Source: Willaertia magna (taxonomy: Eukaryota > Heterolobosea > Eutetramitea > Acrasida > Naegleriidae). Taken from it: DNA of 64,000 bases. This document shows positions 20,901 to 30,835 of the stretch, in pieces; position 1 is the first letter of the stretch, and every line of letters starts with the position of its first letter. Both the position numbers and the translations under genes were made by a program. The notes beneath the pieces are model-generated. The model was not told where the DNA came from and did not search any database. It saw nothing but the letters and a program-made list of their open reading frames with translations. The stretch spans positions 60,362 to 124,361 of the forward strand of contig CADWAF010000710.1 of assembly GCA_902984215.1 (NCBI GenBank). The letters run 5' to 3'.

Positions 20901-23900
20901 CAAGTAAGGTATCTACCATATCAACAAAGGTTTCTTTCACAAATGGTTTCCCATCAGGAATGACATTATCCTATCTTTGGACATTGCAATCAACAGATAC
21001 AGCATTAGATATTTCTGCACAACAGAATAATCCAATTTTAATTTTACCACCAGGGTCATTTAAAAATGGAGTACAGTACACATTTGTATCAAAATTGACA
21101 ACTGTTTACAATGGTATCACTAAAACTTATGAAACACAATTTACTGGTACAGGTGCTCCTTTATTACCTACTTATTCTGAAAGTACTCAAGTAATTAAAG
21201 TATCACCAGGTGATGGTAGTGGTACTGCCTTGATAACTCCCCACACATTTGTTGTTGCGGCACTACCATTGAATGTTGGTGATAATAGAGCTTTAACTTA
21301 TACTCTATACTATAAATTAGGTGATTCAAGTGCTCCTTTATCAAGATTATCTCAAGGTTCACTCACCACAACATCCACATTACCTGCTGGTAATATTACA
21401 TTATCGCTTGGTGTAACTGACGAATATGGTAATTCTCTAGTTGCTGGAAGTTTAAGAGTTTCCACACAATCCATTAGTGCGGAACAAATTAAAGAAAGTA
21501 TCTTAACTAGAAGTTTGTCTGTAGAAGAAATTGAACAAACAGCAGCAACACTAAATCAACTTGAGGGAGATGAAGGAGCAAGTATTCGTGAGAAATTGGC
21601 AGAACAATTAGCCACCAAACTTGATTTAAGCAAACCTATGGAAACTACTGTTGCAGCTCTTACCTCTTTAACATCAAAGTCTGATCAAATTACTTCCAAA
21701 ACATCTTCATTGATGCTCAATACAATTAAAACCTTATCTTTAAATATTAAAGACTCAGTAACCAGTGGAACAACCTCAGATACTTCTGGTGTAGCTGGAT
21801 CTTTAGGAGAAACTTTATCAAATATTGCAGACGCCAGTAAAAATGGAACTGATGTTGGAAAAAACATTACTTCAGTCTTTGAAGTTATGACATCTCAATT
21901 AGCTGCTGTCACACTCCCAACACAACAACTTTCAATTACCACAAAGAACTTTAATGTATTAATTAGAACCGAAACATCATTTTCAGGTAAAAAGATGTCC
22001 CCAGATAATGGTACTGACGTAGGTGTAGATGCTCCAACCGACATGGATGACTACTTGGATGAAAAAACCTCTGATCTAAACTCAGGAGCAAAAACTTATT
22101 CTGTTATTGTAATGAATTACAAGTCAACTGGATTATTTGATAATGTTAAGAATGGTGATGGTTCACAGAACAGAACAGGTACTATTTTAGAATTCAGTGT
22201 TGTAGCACAAAAAGGTGTTGGTGAAGATACTGTTCCAGTAAAGATTGAGAATTTACAAAATGCTTTGAATTTATCATTTGTCGTAGAAACCAGTGGAAAC
22301 CATTCTATTCCTAGTGGTTATTATGAAACATTTGCATGTAAATATATTAACGAAGAAGACAATACATGGAGTGATGAAGGATGTAAATTATCTTCGGTTT
22401 CAGGAAATAAGGTTGTTTGCTCGTGTGACCATGCCACTAAGTTCAGTACCTTCAGACTTTATGCACCAGCAACAAGCTTAAAAGAACAAATTGGTAATAG
22501 AGTTTTAACAATTTTAGAAATTATATTTGGTGCAATTTATTGCACTGCAGCAATAGCTGTTTTCATCGGTTTGCTAGTCTTAAGAAACTCCAACCCTGTT
22601 AAATCAAGATATATTGGACCTCACGTTGGATTATTCGCAATTATCTTTGATACATGTATCATTTCATTTGCACAAGGTATTGCAAAATTAGTGTTAGAAA
22701 AGCCTTATGATCCAAGTGCAGCTTATGTTGAAGATAGCTACACTGAGTTAGTTACAAATATTTTTGGTTATATTAACACTATTTTAGTTATTCCACTTTA
22801 TTTAACAGCATTCTTTACATTTTTAGTACAAATTATAAGATATTTCTTAAAGAGAAATATGTATTCTTACATGGTCAGCAAAAAACTTTACAACAGAACA
22901 TTTTATAGATACATTACCTCTAAAACAGCATTTTGGATTACATTAATAATTGCCTTAACAGTAACTATTTCATACTATGCAATTTGGGTTGGTTTACAAG
23001 CTGGTTCAAAATTAGTAAATGGTGTTTATTCTTATGTTACAAGCATGACCTACTTTGGTTTTGCGTGGATATTTGCAATATGTGTTGCTATTATTGCATG
23101 TTGGGATTTATTCTATATGAACAGACATTTACTTTCAAATTGTTTAACAGTACCTAGTAAAGAAGGTAGTGGTGGGGAAAATGCAGGTACAAATGTAGTT
23201 GATTTATTAATTAGAACAAAGAAACAAAAGATGAGTATGAATAAGTCCACATTATTGACAGTTCCTCAAGTTTATTATATTACTGATGATAACTTGTACT
23301 TTAGACTTGAAATGCATACCTTTATTTTGGCATTTGTTGCTTTAACTGGTAATTACATTGCTGGTATTATAGACACTGCTATTACATTTAATGATGGAAT
23401 TACTAATCCTGAATTAAGGTTGGCACCAAGATTTATTGGATTTGTATTTGGTGTAATTTATACTTTCCTTTTAATTGCTGCATTTGGTGGTTTAGTTGTT
23501 GTTTGCTTCTTGATTGAAAATAAAGGAAGAGTAGAAAGAAAGAATGAAAAGAAGGCTGAATCAAAGGATGAAGATGACTCAAATGAAGTTGTTCAATTAT
23601 TGAGACACAAAGCAGGAAGAGTCCTATTCACCAACTTCTGTCAAAAAGAATTTTCTATTGAAAATCTTTTCATGTTTGATGATATAAATCTATTGAAAAA
23701 AGATTTACCAACAATTGATTTAGGAACAAAGAGACAAAGACTTAATGAAATGAATGATAAGTACGTGAAAACTGGTGCTGAGACAGAAGTCAACTTACCA
23801 GGAGCTGCCAAAAAGAACTACATAGAATTAAATAATAAAATGGCACCAACAGATGAAGAGATTTTGAAAGTATTGGAAGCAGTTTATATTGCTGTAATGT

Positions 23901-24004
23901 ACAATTTGAAAGATACTTTTGGTAGATTTTGTATCACTGAGGATTATGAAACTTTCGAAGAAGCTAGTAAGAATTCCAGAAACATTGAAATGGAATTTTT
24001 GTAA
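17921..24004 (+). CDS. Giant adhesion-type receptor: RCC1-like, EGF repeats, REJ-like, GPS, 7TM, RGS
   Basis: One uninterrupted frame of 2027 residues. In order: a signal peptide (1-25); RCC1-like beta-propeller blades at about 40-435 (for example TWGQNNNGQLCS); eight or so EGF-like cysteine modules at about 440-730 (C.G.G.C...C.C..G..G..C spacing); beta-rich REJ/PKD-like regions at about 760-1180; a helical GAIN-like stretch at about 1190-1290; and a GPS motif at about 1470-1505 with W, two Cys pairs and HATKF, where adhesion GPCRs usually have HLT. A seven-helix membrane block follows at about 1525-1870, then a cytosolic RGS domain at about 1890-2023 (FTNFCQKEFSIENL, DTFGRF). Adhesion receptors sense matrix or cells and signal through G proteins. 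RGS domains speed GTP hydrolysis on G-alpha, so the protein could both start and stop a signal. Confidence 0.88.
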   Translation: MTTNLSFFLSLLSILFFFIALSQQQYEPVCYGFNATSQSACVGNLGTCLYNNKCSFPSVPDYFYAVGKNDKKQFNGTLSLSTGRTKYAEQVYTAEHTLYYISKMASTHSLIIDFNGEPVYSGNDNTGLEDSLISANLGGEVGIAFMGDDNVTAVVTVNSKVFVRGSNLYNNLGLNTETKFVHDLTLMSNSTNDISINSYSGCSVVYSNGNYDLITFGLINYALLNNTVLLDENNINSTVTQRSSLLPRNLLVDSSGNFDVLKCEVTKYNLLLLKDNGDLYIYGFGSNITELSHLYNCGDKQCIDWSKSLVKNNVKTFKCSFTGCALVTNDNKVFTWGQNNNGQLCSAEYGWKAPTQLDVPFSSNIVQVTITKNNLYILNDDGFVYGCGANTYGQMGTPNFATNYNALTRIVIPGQRYKIWQLADGIDSEYLLMFPGMNCTDLYGGEHCSLPLFNCYGKDVLSACGNGTCAMNNTCFCNDGYAGNECQFPKCFDFDSNQTAVCNSHGQCVAPNSCKCQEKWTGSMCEKPICYGYSAPDINLCNGNGSCIAPDTCQCNSFWTGNNCSIPLCGGVPANETSVCTAHGKCIAPNSCKCNQGWEGNNCETPCNGCVTISCFGILQNETSTVCSGKGTCFAQDKCYCNGGYDGKQCEIPICFGALANSTFACSGNGNCTAADVCSCKKGYTGPICATAQCYGYDANSSRVCSGRGICLSPDHCNCNYTMFQGDVCQYLDSSIEFSFDFTSATFTGTSLSAFTLVKTTNSEVNQNIFSTLYMKIVYTAEIITSQQSSIPLSVSSASFNQQQASISLSESAINNIPLGNFDLKITANITGLVGYNKTNPFVITKRFRKDGDATPVVTLDKSSPVILPKSATISLNAYIRDSYYTQNRLNRNDISMKWYYTIGSVTKTSGSKTQDSPLTFTYTGNANEVFAEYLTSSVSNITVSFKFVYQRYAGEPENIIAANTKFVDVVILNDDNAPLISIETFPRLQYLLASKVSTISTKVSFTNGFPSGMTLSYLWTLQSTDTALDISAQQNNPILILPPGSFKNGVQYTFVSKLTTVYNGITKTYETQFTGTGAPLLPTYSESTQVIKVSPGDGSGTALITPHTFVVAALPLNVGDNRALTYTLYYKLGDSSAPLSRLSQGSLTTTSTLPAGNITLSLGVTDEYGNSLVAGSLRVSTQSISAEQIKESILTRSLSVEEIEQTAATLNQLEGDEGASIREKLAEQLATKLDLSKPMETTVAALTSLTSKSDQITSKTSSLMLNTIKTLSLNIKDSVTSGTTSDTSGVAGSLGETLSNIADASKNGTDVGKNITSVFEVMTSQLAAVTLPTQQLSITTKNFNVLIRTETSFSGKKMSPDNGTDVGVDAPTDMDDYLDEKTSDLNSGAKTYSVIVMNYKSTGLFDNVKNGDGSQNRTGTILEFSVVAQKGVGEDTVPVKIENLQNALNLSFVVETSGNHSIPSGYYETFACKYINEEDNTWSDEGCKLSSVSGNKVVCSCDHATKFSTFRLYAPATSLKEQIGNRVLTILEIIFGAIYCTAAIAVFIGLLVLRNSNPVKSRYIGPHVGLFAIIFDTCIISFAQGIAKLVLEKPYDPSAAYVEDSYTELVTNIFGYINTILVIPLYLTAFFTFLVQIIRYFLKRNMYSYMVSKKLYNRTFYRYITSKTAFWITLIIALTVTISYYAIWVGLQAGSKLVNGVYSYVTSMTYFGFAWIFAICVAIIACWDLFYMNRHLLSNCLTVPSKEGSGGENAGTNVVDLLIRTKKQKMSMNKSTLLTVPQVYYITDDNLYFRLEMHTFILAFVALTGNYIAGIIDTAITFNDGITNPELRLAPRFIGFVFGVIYTFLLIAAFGGLVVVCFLIENKGRVERKNEKKAESKDEDDSNEVVQLLRHKAGRVLFTNFCQKEFSIENLFMFDDINLLKKDLPTIDLGTKRQRLNEMNDKYVKTGAETEVNLPGAAKKNYIELNNKMAPTDEEILKVLEAVYIAVMYNLKDTFGRFCITEDYETFEEASKNSRNIEMEFL

Positions 24005-24287
24005 AATAAAATGTTTGTCCTAACAAAATCATTTTCTTGTAATTTATGAATTTTTGTGTTATCAATTCTTTCAGAAACTTTATAAATTTAAATTAGTTAA
24101 TATTGTGAATTTCCTAGACTGTAGACCAATTTTTGACGACTTTTCAGCGCCATTTTTACGAATGAAAAGTGTCAAAAAGTCGCAAAAACTTCAAGATTTG
24201 AGTTTGCAATTTACAAGAAAACAGTTTGTAAAACAAAAGTTTTGAGTTGATAAAAACTCAAAAAAAAGTGTGTACAAAAAAATTAAG

Positions 24288-25256
24288 ATGACAAAAAGTA
24301 AAACCAACAACAAAACAACAAATAACAACAGACCTAGCCCAACTAATAATAAAAAAAACAAAAAAAACAGTAATTTAGTATTCTATATAAAGAAAATCTT
24401 TAAAGATCTTCTTTATAATTGTAGTATCATCAAAAGCGTTTATAAAATAGTTTTTAAAAATTGATAACATATAGGCATTCTTTAAAAAATCAAAAGAATA
24501 CCATAGAATTAGTAACAAATAAATTATTATCCATGTAATCACCAAATATAAAAATGTTGTTCAAAATTATAAATTATTATTTAACATATAGTTTAAAATA
24601 AAGCATTTTAAGAATTATTTAGAAGAAAACTTTGAAAAAATCAATTTCAAGAAAAAAAAAGATTAAGAAGTGTAAGAAGAAAAATGAAAAGTTGTTAGAA
24701 AATATGAAAAAAAAAGGGAAACATTAGGGTAGAAGAAGAAAAAGATGAAGAAGGTGATGATAATGAGAATAATGAAATGTTATCTGATAAAAATGACAAA
24801 AAAAAAACAATTTAAAATTGATTCAGGTAAAAGTAAAAATAAAATTAATGCTTACTTTACAAAATTATAGAAAATTAATAACAAAGAAGTATTGAAACAA
24901 CTTACTTTATTATGAAACTAAAAGATAATTTTAATTGAAAAAAAGTATTTTTTTCTTAGATATGTTGTAACAAGAGTATTTGTTTTTATTTAAAAAGTTT
25001 AAATTTTAAATTTAACAGAAATTGTAAATTGTTTGTTAAATTCATTTATTAAAACTTCAAAACAACATCAATTAATTGACAATTTAGATAATATTTTCAA
25101 AAACTTTATCAATGACGATTATTTTTAACCATCTTTAGTATCTTCTAGCCAATTAATTCTTTTTAAAATGTCCTTTAGCAATCTAACTCAAAACAATTTT
25201 ACACAAATTAATTTTAATAATGAACAAGATGTAAAATTTATTTTAAGTTTATTTTA
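24288..25256 (+). pseudogene. Relic of accessory transposon frame, Lys/Asn-rich
   Basis: The plus strand of the element opens with an ATG at 24288 and 58 codons rich in K, N and T. It then shows separated coding-like stretches: KKNEKLLENMKKKG near 24690, KIDSGKSKNKINAYFTKL near 24820, and a longer one at about 25015-25256 with IVNCLLNSFIKTSKQHQL and SFSNLTQNNFTQINFNNEQD. Several in-frame TAA codons interrupt the last stretch where Gln would fit well (for example at 25126-25128). Whether these pieces formed one gene is not certain. I recognise no domain. Tc1/mariner elements normally carry only a transposase. Confidence 0.5.
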
Positions 25257-25317
25257 ATCAAAGTAAATAAACGAGCCTTTATTTTAACTATCTTTTCACA
25301 CAATGCAAGATATATTT

Positions 25318-26289
25318 TTATATATTATCTAAAAAAAGTTTACCAATCATCTCTATAAGCTTTTCCTCAATATTTACTTAGCCTTCTCTTCTTCTAACTA
25401 TACCTTTTAATTCACCAAAACATAATTCAATAAGCATCAAATCAAGTAAATAAGGAACAATGTATAAAATGAAAATAACATAATCTTTTAATCATCTTTT
25501 TGTGACAACTGATTTGTATGTTTTAGTATTATCAAATATAAAGACATAATCATCTTCATCTTTATCTTCTAATTTCTTAATCAGTCCCTTTAAAAATCCA
25601 ATGAATTCATATTGATTAATACTACTATAAGTGGTGTTTTTATAAAATAATGTCTAACCCCCTTTTTAAAGTCAATAATTAGAATTAAAAAATAAACTTT
25701 TTTATCATAATTATTAGCCTCCTTCTCTGTAGCTTTATATGGTTTAAAATATTTATACTTTTTGTTCCAATTTTTGTTATAAAAAGAAAACTCATTAATA
25801 TATACAAAATTTTTAATATCATAATAAAATACCTTTTTTTTTAAAGTCCTCCCTTAATTAAAGAACTTTTTCTGAATTCTTTTATTTCGCGATATACGAA
25901 ATTTTTTTTAATCTATAATTTAGTTTCTTTTTAATTAATTTACATAGATAAGAAGTAGAAATATTAATATTTAATTTTGTTTTAATATGATTTTATAATT
26001 CATCTAAATATATAGAATACATTATTTGTAATATTATGTCTATGTAATTTAAAAATTCATTATTGTCTTTTATATATAAAAATTTATCATTACTATTATT
26101 AATTGTTTTTTGATAATTATATACTATTTTAAATACACTTTTTCTATCAATTTGTAATTTTCGAACAATTTTAATGAATTTATCGCCTTTTAACTAATAC
26201 TTTATCACAGCCTCTTTTATATAAAGCTTTAAAGACTTATTTTTAATATAACACTTACCTCTCTTATTAGTCTCTATTTTGGCAAGCAT
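25318..26289 (-). pseudogene. Broken Tc1/mariner (IS630-like) transposase
   Basis: Starting at ATG 26289, the minus strand shows an N-terminal helix-turn-helix-like part, then the DDE catalytic fold. The first acidic site reads FVYINEFSFYN (usually IDE; Asp here is Asn). The second reads VFIFDNTKTYKS (Asp kept, typical DN..HKS). The third reads LIELCFGELKG (like the NPIE.xFG.LK signature). At least seven in-frame stops and two frameshifts interrupt it, the frameshifts in an A-run near 25835 and in an AAAAAGGGGG tract near 25660. Stops sit where Gln (TAA, TAG) or Trp (TGA, in KR-stop-LKDY) would fit. The first catalytic Asp and the stops are all explicable by C-to-T or G-to-A change. Nonfunctional. 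Confidence 0.88.
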
Positions 26290-26488
26290 TTTTTTTTCTA
26301 ATAATAAGTTTTTTTTACAACAAATTTTAGACAAAAACTATTTTCGTTAATGACGAGTTTTAGTTGAAGAAATGATAGTTTTTATTTTTGATTTTTTAGA
26401 AAATAGGTTACAAAAATTCTATTTATTTTTAAGAATTTTTTCTTTTATTTTCGTAAATAAATAAGTCTACACTCTAGGAAATTCACAA

Positions 26489-27553
26489 TATTATTAAATG
26501 TTATATTTTTAATAAAGTAATTATGTATACTTTTATTAAAATTAATACTAAAATTAAAGAATAAACTTTTTAAAATATTTTTAACAAATAGGCCTTAGTT
26601 TAATTTTTTTATTGGTTTTTAAAAATTTTTGTTTTTATTTAGTTTTTTACTTTTTAGTATTTAATTTGTTATTAATAAATAATATTTAAAAACAATTATT
26701 GTTTAAAAATAATAGTGTTAAAATAAAAATTAATTTTACTTAAATAATTATTTTTAATTTATTTTTATAAATTATTAAACTTTTAATATTTAATATTATT
26801 AAAATAAAAAAATATTTTTATTATTATTTTTATAATTATTTTTTTAATATTTTTAACAAATAAAATATTTAAATATGTTTAAATTTTTTTATAAATGTAA
26901 ATTAATTTTTTAATTAAATAAAAATTTATTAAAGTTTTTAAAAAAATATTAATATTATTAATAATAAAAAAATATATTATTTTTTTTAAAAAATTAAAAA
27001 TTATTAAATTTAAAAATATTAAACAAAATTGTTTATTATATATTATTAATTAAAAACTAATTATTTATTAAAAATTTTATTATTGTAAAATTATTATTTA
27101 TATTATTATTAATAATTAAAATATTATTTTATTATATTTTTTTTATTTTTTATTTTTAAAATTATTTTATATTTATTTTAAAATTAATATTACTGATTTA
27201 ATTATATTAAAAAATAAAATACAATTTAATTAAAAATTATTAAAAAAAATAAAAGATAAAAAATATATTATTTTTAATAAAATATTATAAAATTATAATA
27301 TATTTAGAAGTAAATAAATTAATTAAAAAATATAATATTATAAATATTAATAATAACTATATATTTTATAATTTATTGTTTGTTATATAATTAAATATTA
27401 ATAAATTTTAAAATAAATAAAGACTTTTTAAAATTATTAAATTTAAAAGTATATCGAATAATCTTGCTGCTATAGCATTTTCAACTTTTTCTGGTTAGTA
27501 TTATTTTCATAACTTTACAAAACATCACCTTCATCCTTTTCACACCTTAAAAA
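26489..27553. other. AT-rich desert and SYF1 5' leader
   Basis: From 26489 to about 27440 the sequence is nearly pure A and T, with no frame or RNA gene I can support. Only the last about 110 bases (with CTTGCTGCTATAGCA and a C-rich leader) have the composition of a gene promoter and leader for SYF1. Confidence 0.6.
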
Positions 27554-30361
27554 ATGACAACATCACTTTCCGAAATTTTATTTTTTATCCAAACAGAAGA
27601 AGATTATGAATTTGAAGAGAAACTATTAAGCAATCCATATTCACTAAAAACTTGGTTAGATTACATAACATACAAACAATCTTACCAAGCAAGTTTTCCG
27701 AATTTCAAAAATATAATTAACATGATATACGAAAGAGCTATAAATTTCCTTCCTGGAAGTTATAAATTATGGAATATGTATTTAGATTTACGTATTATGC
27801 AATGTGAAAATCTACATCCGATTACATCATTAGATCCTAAGGTTCCATATGTACCATATCCTTCTCAATCTATAGAAAGTAGTACCAATATGTATCAAAG
27901 CTTATTTGAACAAGATGATGAAGTTTTAACCTCTATTTCTTCAACCCTAGGAACTTTACCAATACCCAAAGTAGAATCAACCTCAACTATTGTTGATAAA
28001 GATATGGTAGAAAAGAATGATGATCTAAGAATTATAGAAGCTGTAAACTTTGTATTTGAAAGAGCTTTACTAACAATGCACCGAATGCCTAAATTATGGT
28101 TAAAGTATTTACGATTTTTAGTACGTTTCCAACCTTGTATAACAAAGGTTAGGTTAGTGTTGAATAGAGCATTACAAGCCTTGCCAATTACACAACATTC
28201 AATGATTTGGAAGTTTATTATAAGTGATTTTATATTTAATGAACATTCTAGGGTACCATCAATAACTGGAACAAGGCTATTAAAAAGATATTTAAGAATT
28301 GAACCAACTTTTTTAGAGGAATATTTAAATTATTTATTGAAAGTTAGTAATTATACAGAAGCATGTGAAGTTTTAATATTTATTTTAAATTATACTTCAG
28401 AGACTTCTCAATCATTAAATAAGGGTACTAGAATTAATAATGATTATGCAACGAAACATCATGAAATTATTGCAATGGAAAAAGCCACTGCTTATTATTT
28501 ATCGCAACATTCAACTATTGAGGTTTGGAATTTATTTTGTTCTATTTTATCAGAACATGCAGCAGAAGTTAAATTACCTCATTCAAGAATTGAAACTACT
28601 TTATTATCCGGTATTAAGAGATATCCAAGTGAAGTTGGAAATTTATGGACAACAATAGCACAATATTATATTCAATATGGTAAATTTGATTTGGCTATGA
28701 ATTATTATGAAAAAGGTATGGAAGCAGTATCTACTGTAAAAGATTGGAATTTAATTTTTGATACTTATGCAAAATTATATGACGAATTAATTAAGGTGAA
28801 AATGAGTAAGTTAGAAGAAAAACAACACAACAAAAGTGAGGAATTAGAGCTAGAAATTTTAATTGCCAAGTATGAAAATTTAATGGATAGAAGACCACTA
28901 TTATTAAATTCTGTTAAGTTAAGACAAAACCCTAATAATATTCATGAATGGCATCAACGTATAAAACTTATTAAAGAGGAAATTGTGTCACAAGAAAGCC
29001 AAAAGGAATTACAGTATTCTGAAAGACAAAAAACAAGTATTATTGAGGCATATGAAGCCGCTATTTCAACTATAAAACCTAATGAAGCAACTAATGGTAG
29101 ACTTTATTCTATCTGGAATAGTTATGCTAGATTTTATGAAATAGAATTAAAATCCATTGAAAAAGCAAGAGTAGTTTATAAACGATGTTTAACAAATGAA
29201 TTTGGAACAAAAAATTACATTACCAGTTATATCGATTTGGAAAAAGTAGTTTGTGATTATGCTGAAATGGAAATTAGAAATCATAATTATCAAGAAGCAA
29301 TATCTGTACTGTATTCAATGACACACCCCAGTTCAGAAGAGATATTCGACGAAGAATATAAACCTTTGGATTGTACTAAGAATACAACTGTTTGGGGTTT
29401 CCTATTGGATTTAGAGGAATCTATTAACAAAGATATTAAAAAGATTAAGAAATTGTATTCCGAAATGTTGGAATTAAAAATTATAACACCTAATATTGTA
29501 ATTAATTTTGCTCAATTATTAATTGAAAATAGATATTTTGAAGAAGCTTTCAAGGTATTTGAAAGAGCCATTTCCCTTTTCCATTATCCACAAGTATATC
29601 CTATATGGATTCAATATTTACTACAATTTGTAAATAGATATCAACATACTAAAGCAGAGAGAACTAGAGATTTATTTGAACAAGCAATTAAACAATTACC
29701 TTTTTATTCTAAAGATGAAGCATCCCTTCAATTTTCAACTTCAACCAAACATACAGTAAAGAATATTCATGCAAGAGATTTTTACTTACTTTATGCTAAC
29801 TTTGAGGAAAACTATGGTATGACTTCAAAAGCAATTAATATATATAATCGTGCCATTCAATCAGTAACTTCAAATTCTTTAGAACAATTCCAATTATACC
29901 AAATCTATTTGACACGTGTATATGAAATGTTTGGAATATCAAAGACAAGAGAAGTACTTGATAATGCTTTAAATACTTCTAGTGAAAATAATGATGGATC
30001 TGAAAATTCTATGAAATTTATTCGTGACTTATCTTTAAGATATATTTATATTGAATTGAAGTTAGGAGAAGTAGATAGATGTAGAAGTATATTTGGTTTT
30101 GCGTCCTCATTTTGTAACCCTGAAATGAAAGATAATTTAGACAAATTTTGGAATCGTTGGGATAAATTTGAAAAGCAATTCGGTAACATTGAAACATTCA
30201 AAGAAATGTTAAGAGTTAAGAGATTTGTTAAGCAACAGTTTAATGTTAGTACAAACACAAATTTACTTACAGCACAAGTTAACAGCGCAAAAAGAGATAG
30301 ACATGAGTTTGAGGCCAATACTGATGCAATGAAAGAATTGGAGAAATCAACAACAAAATAA
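27554..30361 (+). CDS. SYF1: Pre-mRNA splicing factor SYF1 / XAB2, HAT-repeat protein
   Basis: A single exon of 935 residues. It is built of HAT (half-a-TPR) repeats throughout, with the W..Y..xE, A..vyeRal pattern. Family-diagnostic stretches are visible: YERAINFLPGSYKLW near residue 60, RALQALPITQHS near 215, RRPLLLNSVKLRQNP near 455, and EMLRVKRFVKQQFN near 885. Human XAB2 is about 855 residues, so length fits, with small insertions (residues about 100-150 and 735-750). SYF1 is a scaffold of the NineTeen complex in the active spliceosome and, in animals, also takes part in transcription-coupled repair. The gene itself has no intron. It starts at the first ATG after a C-rich leader. Confidence 0.95.
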   Translation: MTTSLSEILFFIQTEEDYEFEEKLLSNPYSLKTWLDYITYKQSYQASFPNFKNIINMIYERAINFLPGSYKLWNMYLDLRIMQCENLHPITSLDPKVPYVPYPSQSIESSTNMYQSLFEQDDEVLTSISSTLGTLPIPKVESTSTIVDKDMVEKNDDLRIIEAVNFVFERALLTMHRMPKLWLKYLRFLVRFQPCITKVRLVLNRALQALPITQHSMIWKFIISDFIFNEHSRVPSITGTRLLKRYLRIEPTFLEEYLNYLLKVSNYTEACEVLIFILNYTSETSQSLNKGTRINNDYATKHHEIIAMEKATAYYLSQHSTIEVWNLFCSILSEHAAEVKLPHSRIETTLLSGIKRYPSEVGNLWTTIAQYYIQYGKFDLAMNYYEKGMEAVSTVKDWNLIFDTYAKLYDELIKVKMSKLEEKQHNKSEELELEILIAKYENLMDRRPLLLNSVKLRQNPNNIHEWHQRIKLIKEEIVSQESQKELQYSERQKTSIIEAYEAAISTIKPNEATNGRLYSIWNSYARFYEIELKSIEKARVVYKRCLTNEFGTKNYITSYIDLEKVVCDYAEMEIRNHNYQEAISVLYSMTHPSSEEIFDEEYKPLDCTKNTTVWGFLLDLEESINKDIKKIKKLYSEMLELKIITPNIVINFAQLLIENRYFEEAFKVFERAISLFHYPQVYPIWIQYLLQFVNRYQHTKAERTRDLFEQAIKQLPFYSKDEASLQFSTSTKHTVKNIHARDFYLLYANFEENYGMTSKAINIYNRAIQSVTSNSLEQFQLYQIYLTRVYEMFGISKTREVLDNALNTSSENNDGSENSMKFIRDLSLRYIYIELKLGEVDRCRSIFGFASSFCNPEMKDNLDKFWNRWDKFEKQFGNIETFKEMLRVKRFVKQQFNVSTNTNLLTAQVNSAKRDRHEFEANTDAMKELEKSTTK

Positions 30362-30439
30362 ATAGTAACTAAATTGGTTGTGAAGATTTTCTATTAAATA
30401 GGATTTTAAATTAATTTTTAGACAATTCACAAAGACCAC

Positions 30440-30835
30440 AACAATTACAACACACAAAAACGAGCGTATTGAAAGAGGACAAAATGCAATATTAAGAAAT
30501 TATATTAGGAAGCTAATGAACTTAGGAAAAGAGACTTTTTAGTTCCAAGGCGCCCAATACTTCCATCATCAATTATTCCTTTTAAGGAACTTTTTAACAT
30601 TGAGGGTCTTTGCAACCCTGACATCTTGGAACTGGAGGGTTGATGCAATAACAATTTACATGGCAGGTTATGATCTTCAAAAGAAACACGACGTTTTTTC
30701 TATAGACCTTTTTTGTAACCTTACCTACTTTTACAAAAGTCCCTACAAAACCAAGGAGATCTTAATTGTATCGTTGAGAAAGAATTACAACGCCTAATGG
30801 CACAGTAGATATTACTGAATGGGCAGCCCAATTTA
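30440..30835 (+). pseudogene. Degenerate coding-like stretch, unidentified
   Basis: Between SYF1 and the next gene the plus strand holds fragments of protein-like sequence in shifting frames: ERIERGQNAILRNYIRKLM (about 30461), then LVPRRPILPSSIIPFKELF followed by NIEGLCNPDILELEG (about 30539-30640), then EKELQRLMAQ and VDITEWAAQFNSLP (about 30777-30846). Stops and frameshifts separate them and no GT-AG introns restore a frame. The GC content is normal. It is probably a recent pseudogene of a gene I do not recognise. An intact 65-codon frame at 30600-30797 is not convincing as a gene. Confidence 0.35.

Larger units (their letters stand above)
24103..26488 (-). mobile_element. Decayed Tc1/mariner-type DNA transposon with terminal inverted repeats
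   Basis: Ends are 24103-24126 and 26465-26488. As inverted repeats these match at 23 of 24 positions, opening TTGTGAATTTCCTAGA and differing only at position 17. Both ends are flanked outside by TA (24101-24102 and 26489-26490), the standard Tc1/mariner target duplication. Length is 2386 bp. Inside, a broken IS630/Tc1-like transposase lies on the minus strand and one or two broken Lys/Asn-rich frames lie on the plus strand, so the genes converge. It inserted about 100 bases past the receptor gene stop. The element is dead as read here. Confidence 0.88.

Noticed and set aside
24288..26289. A ciliate-like code (TAA/TAG = Gln) or transfer from a ciliate, to explain stops where Gln fits
   Set aside because: Host genes here end with TAA and TAG, the transposase also has a TGA where Trp fits, and two frameshifts are present. 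Decay by C-to-T explains all of it.
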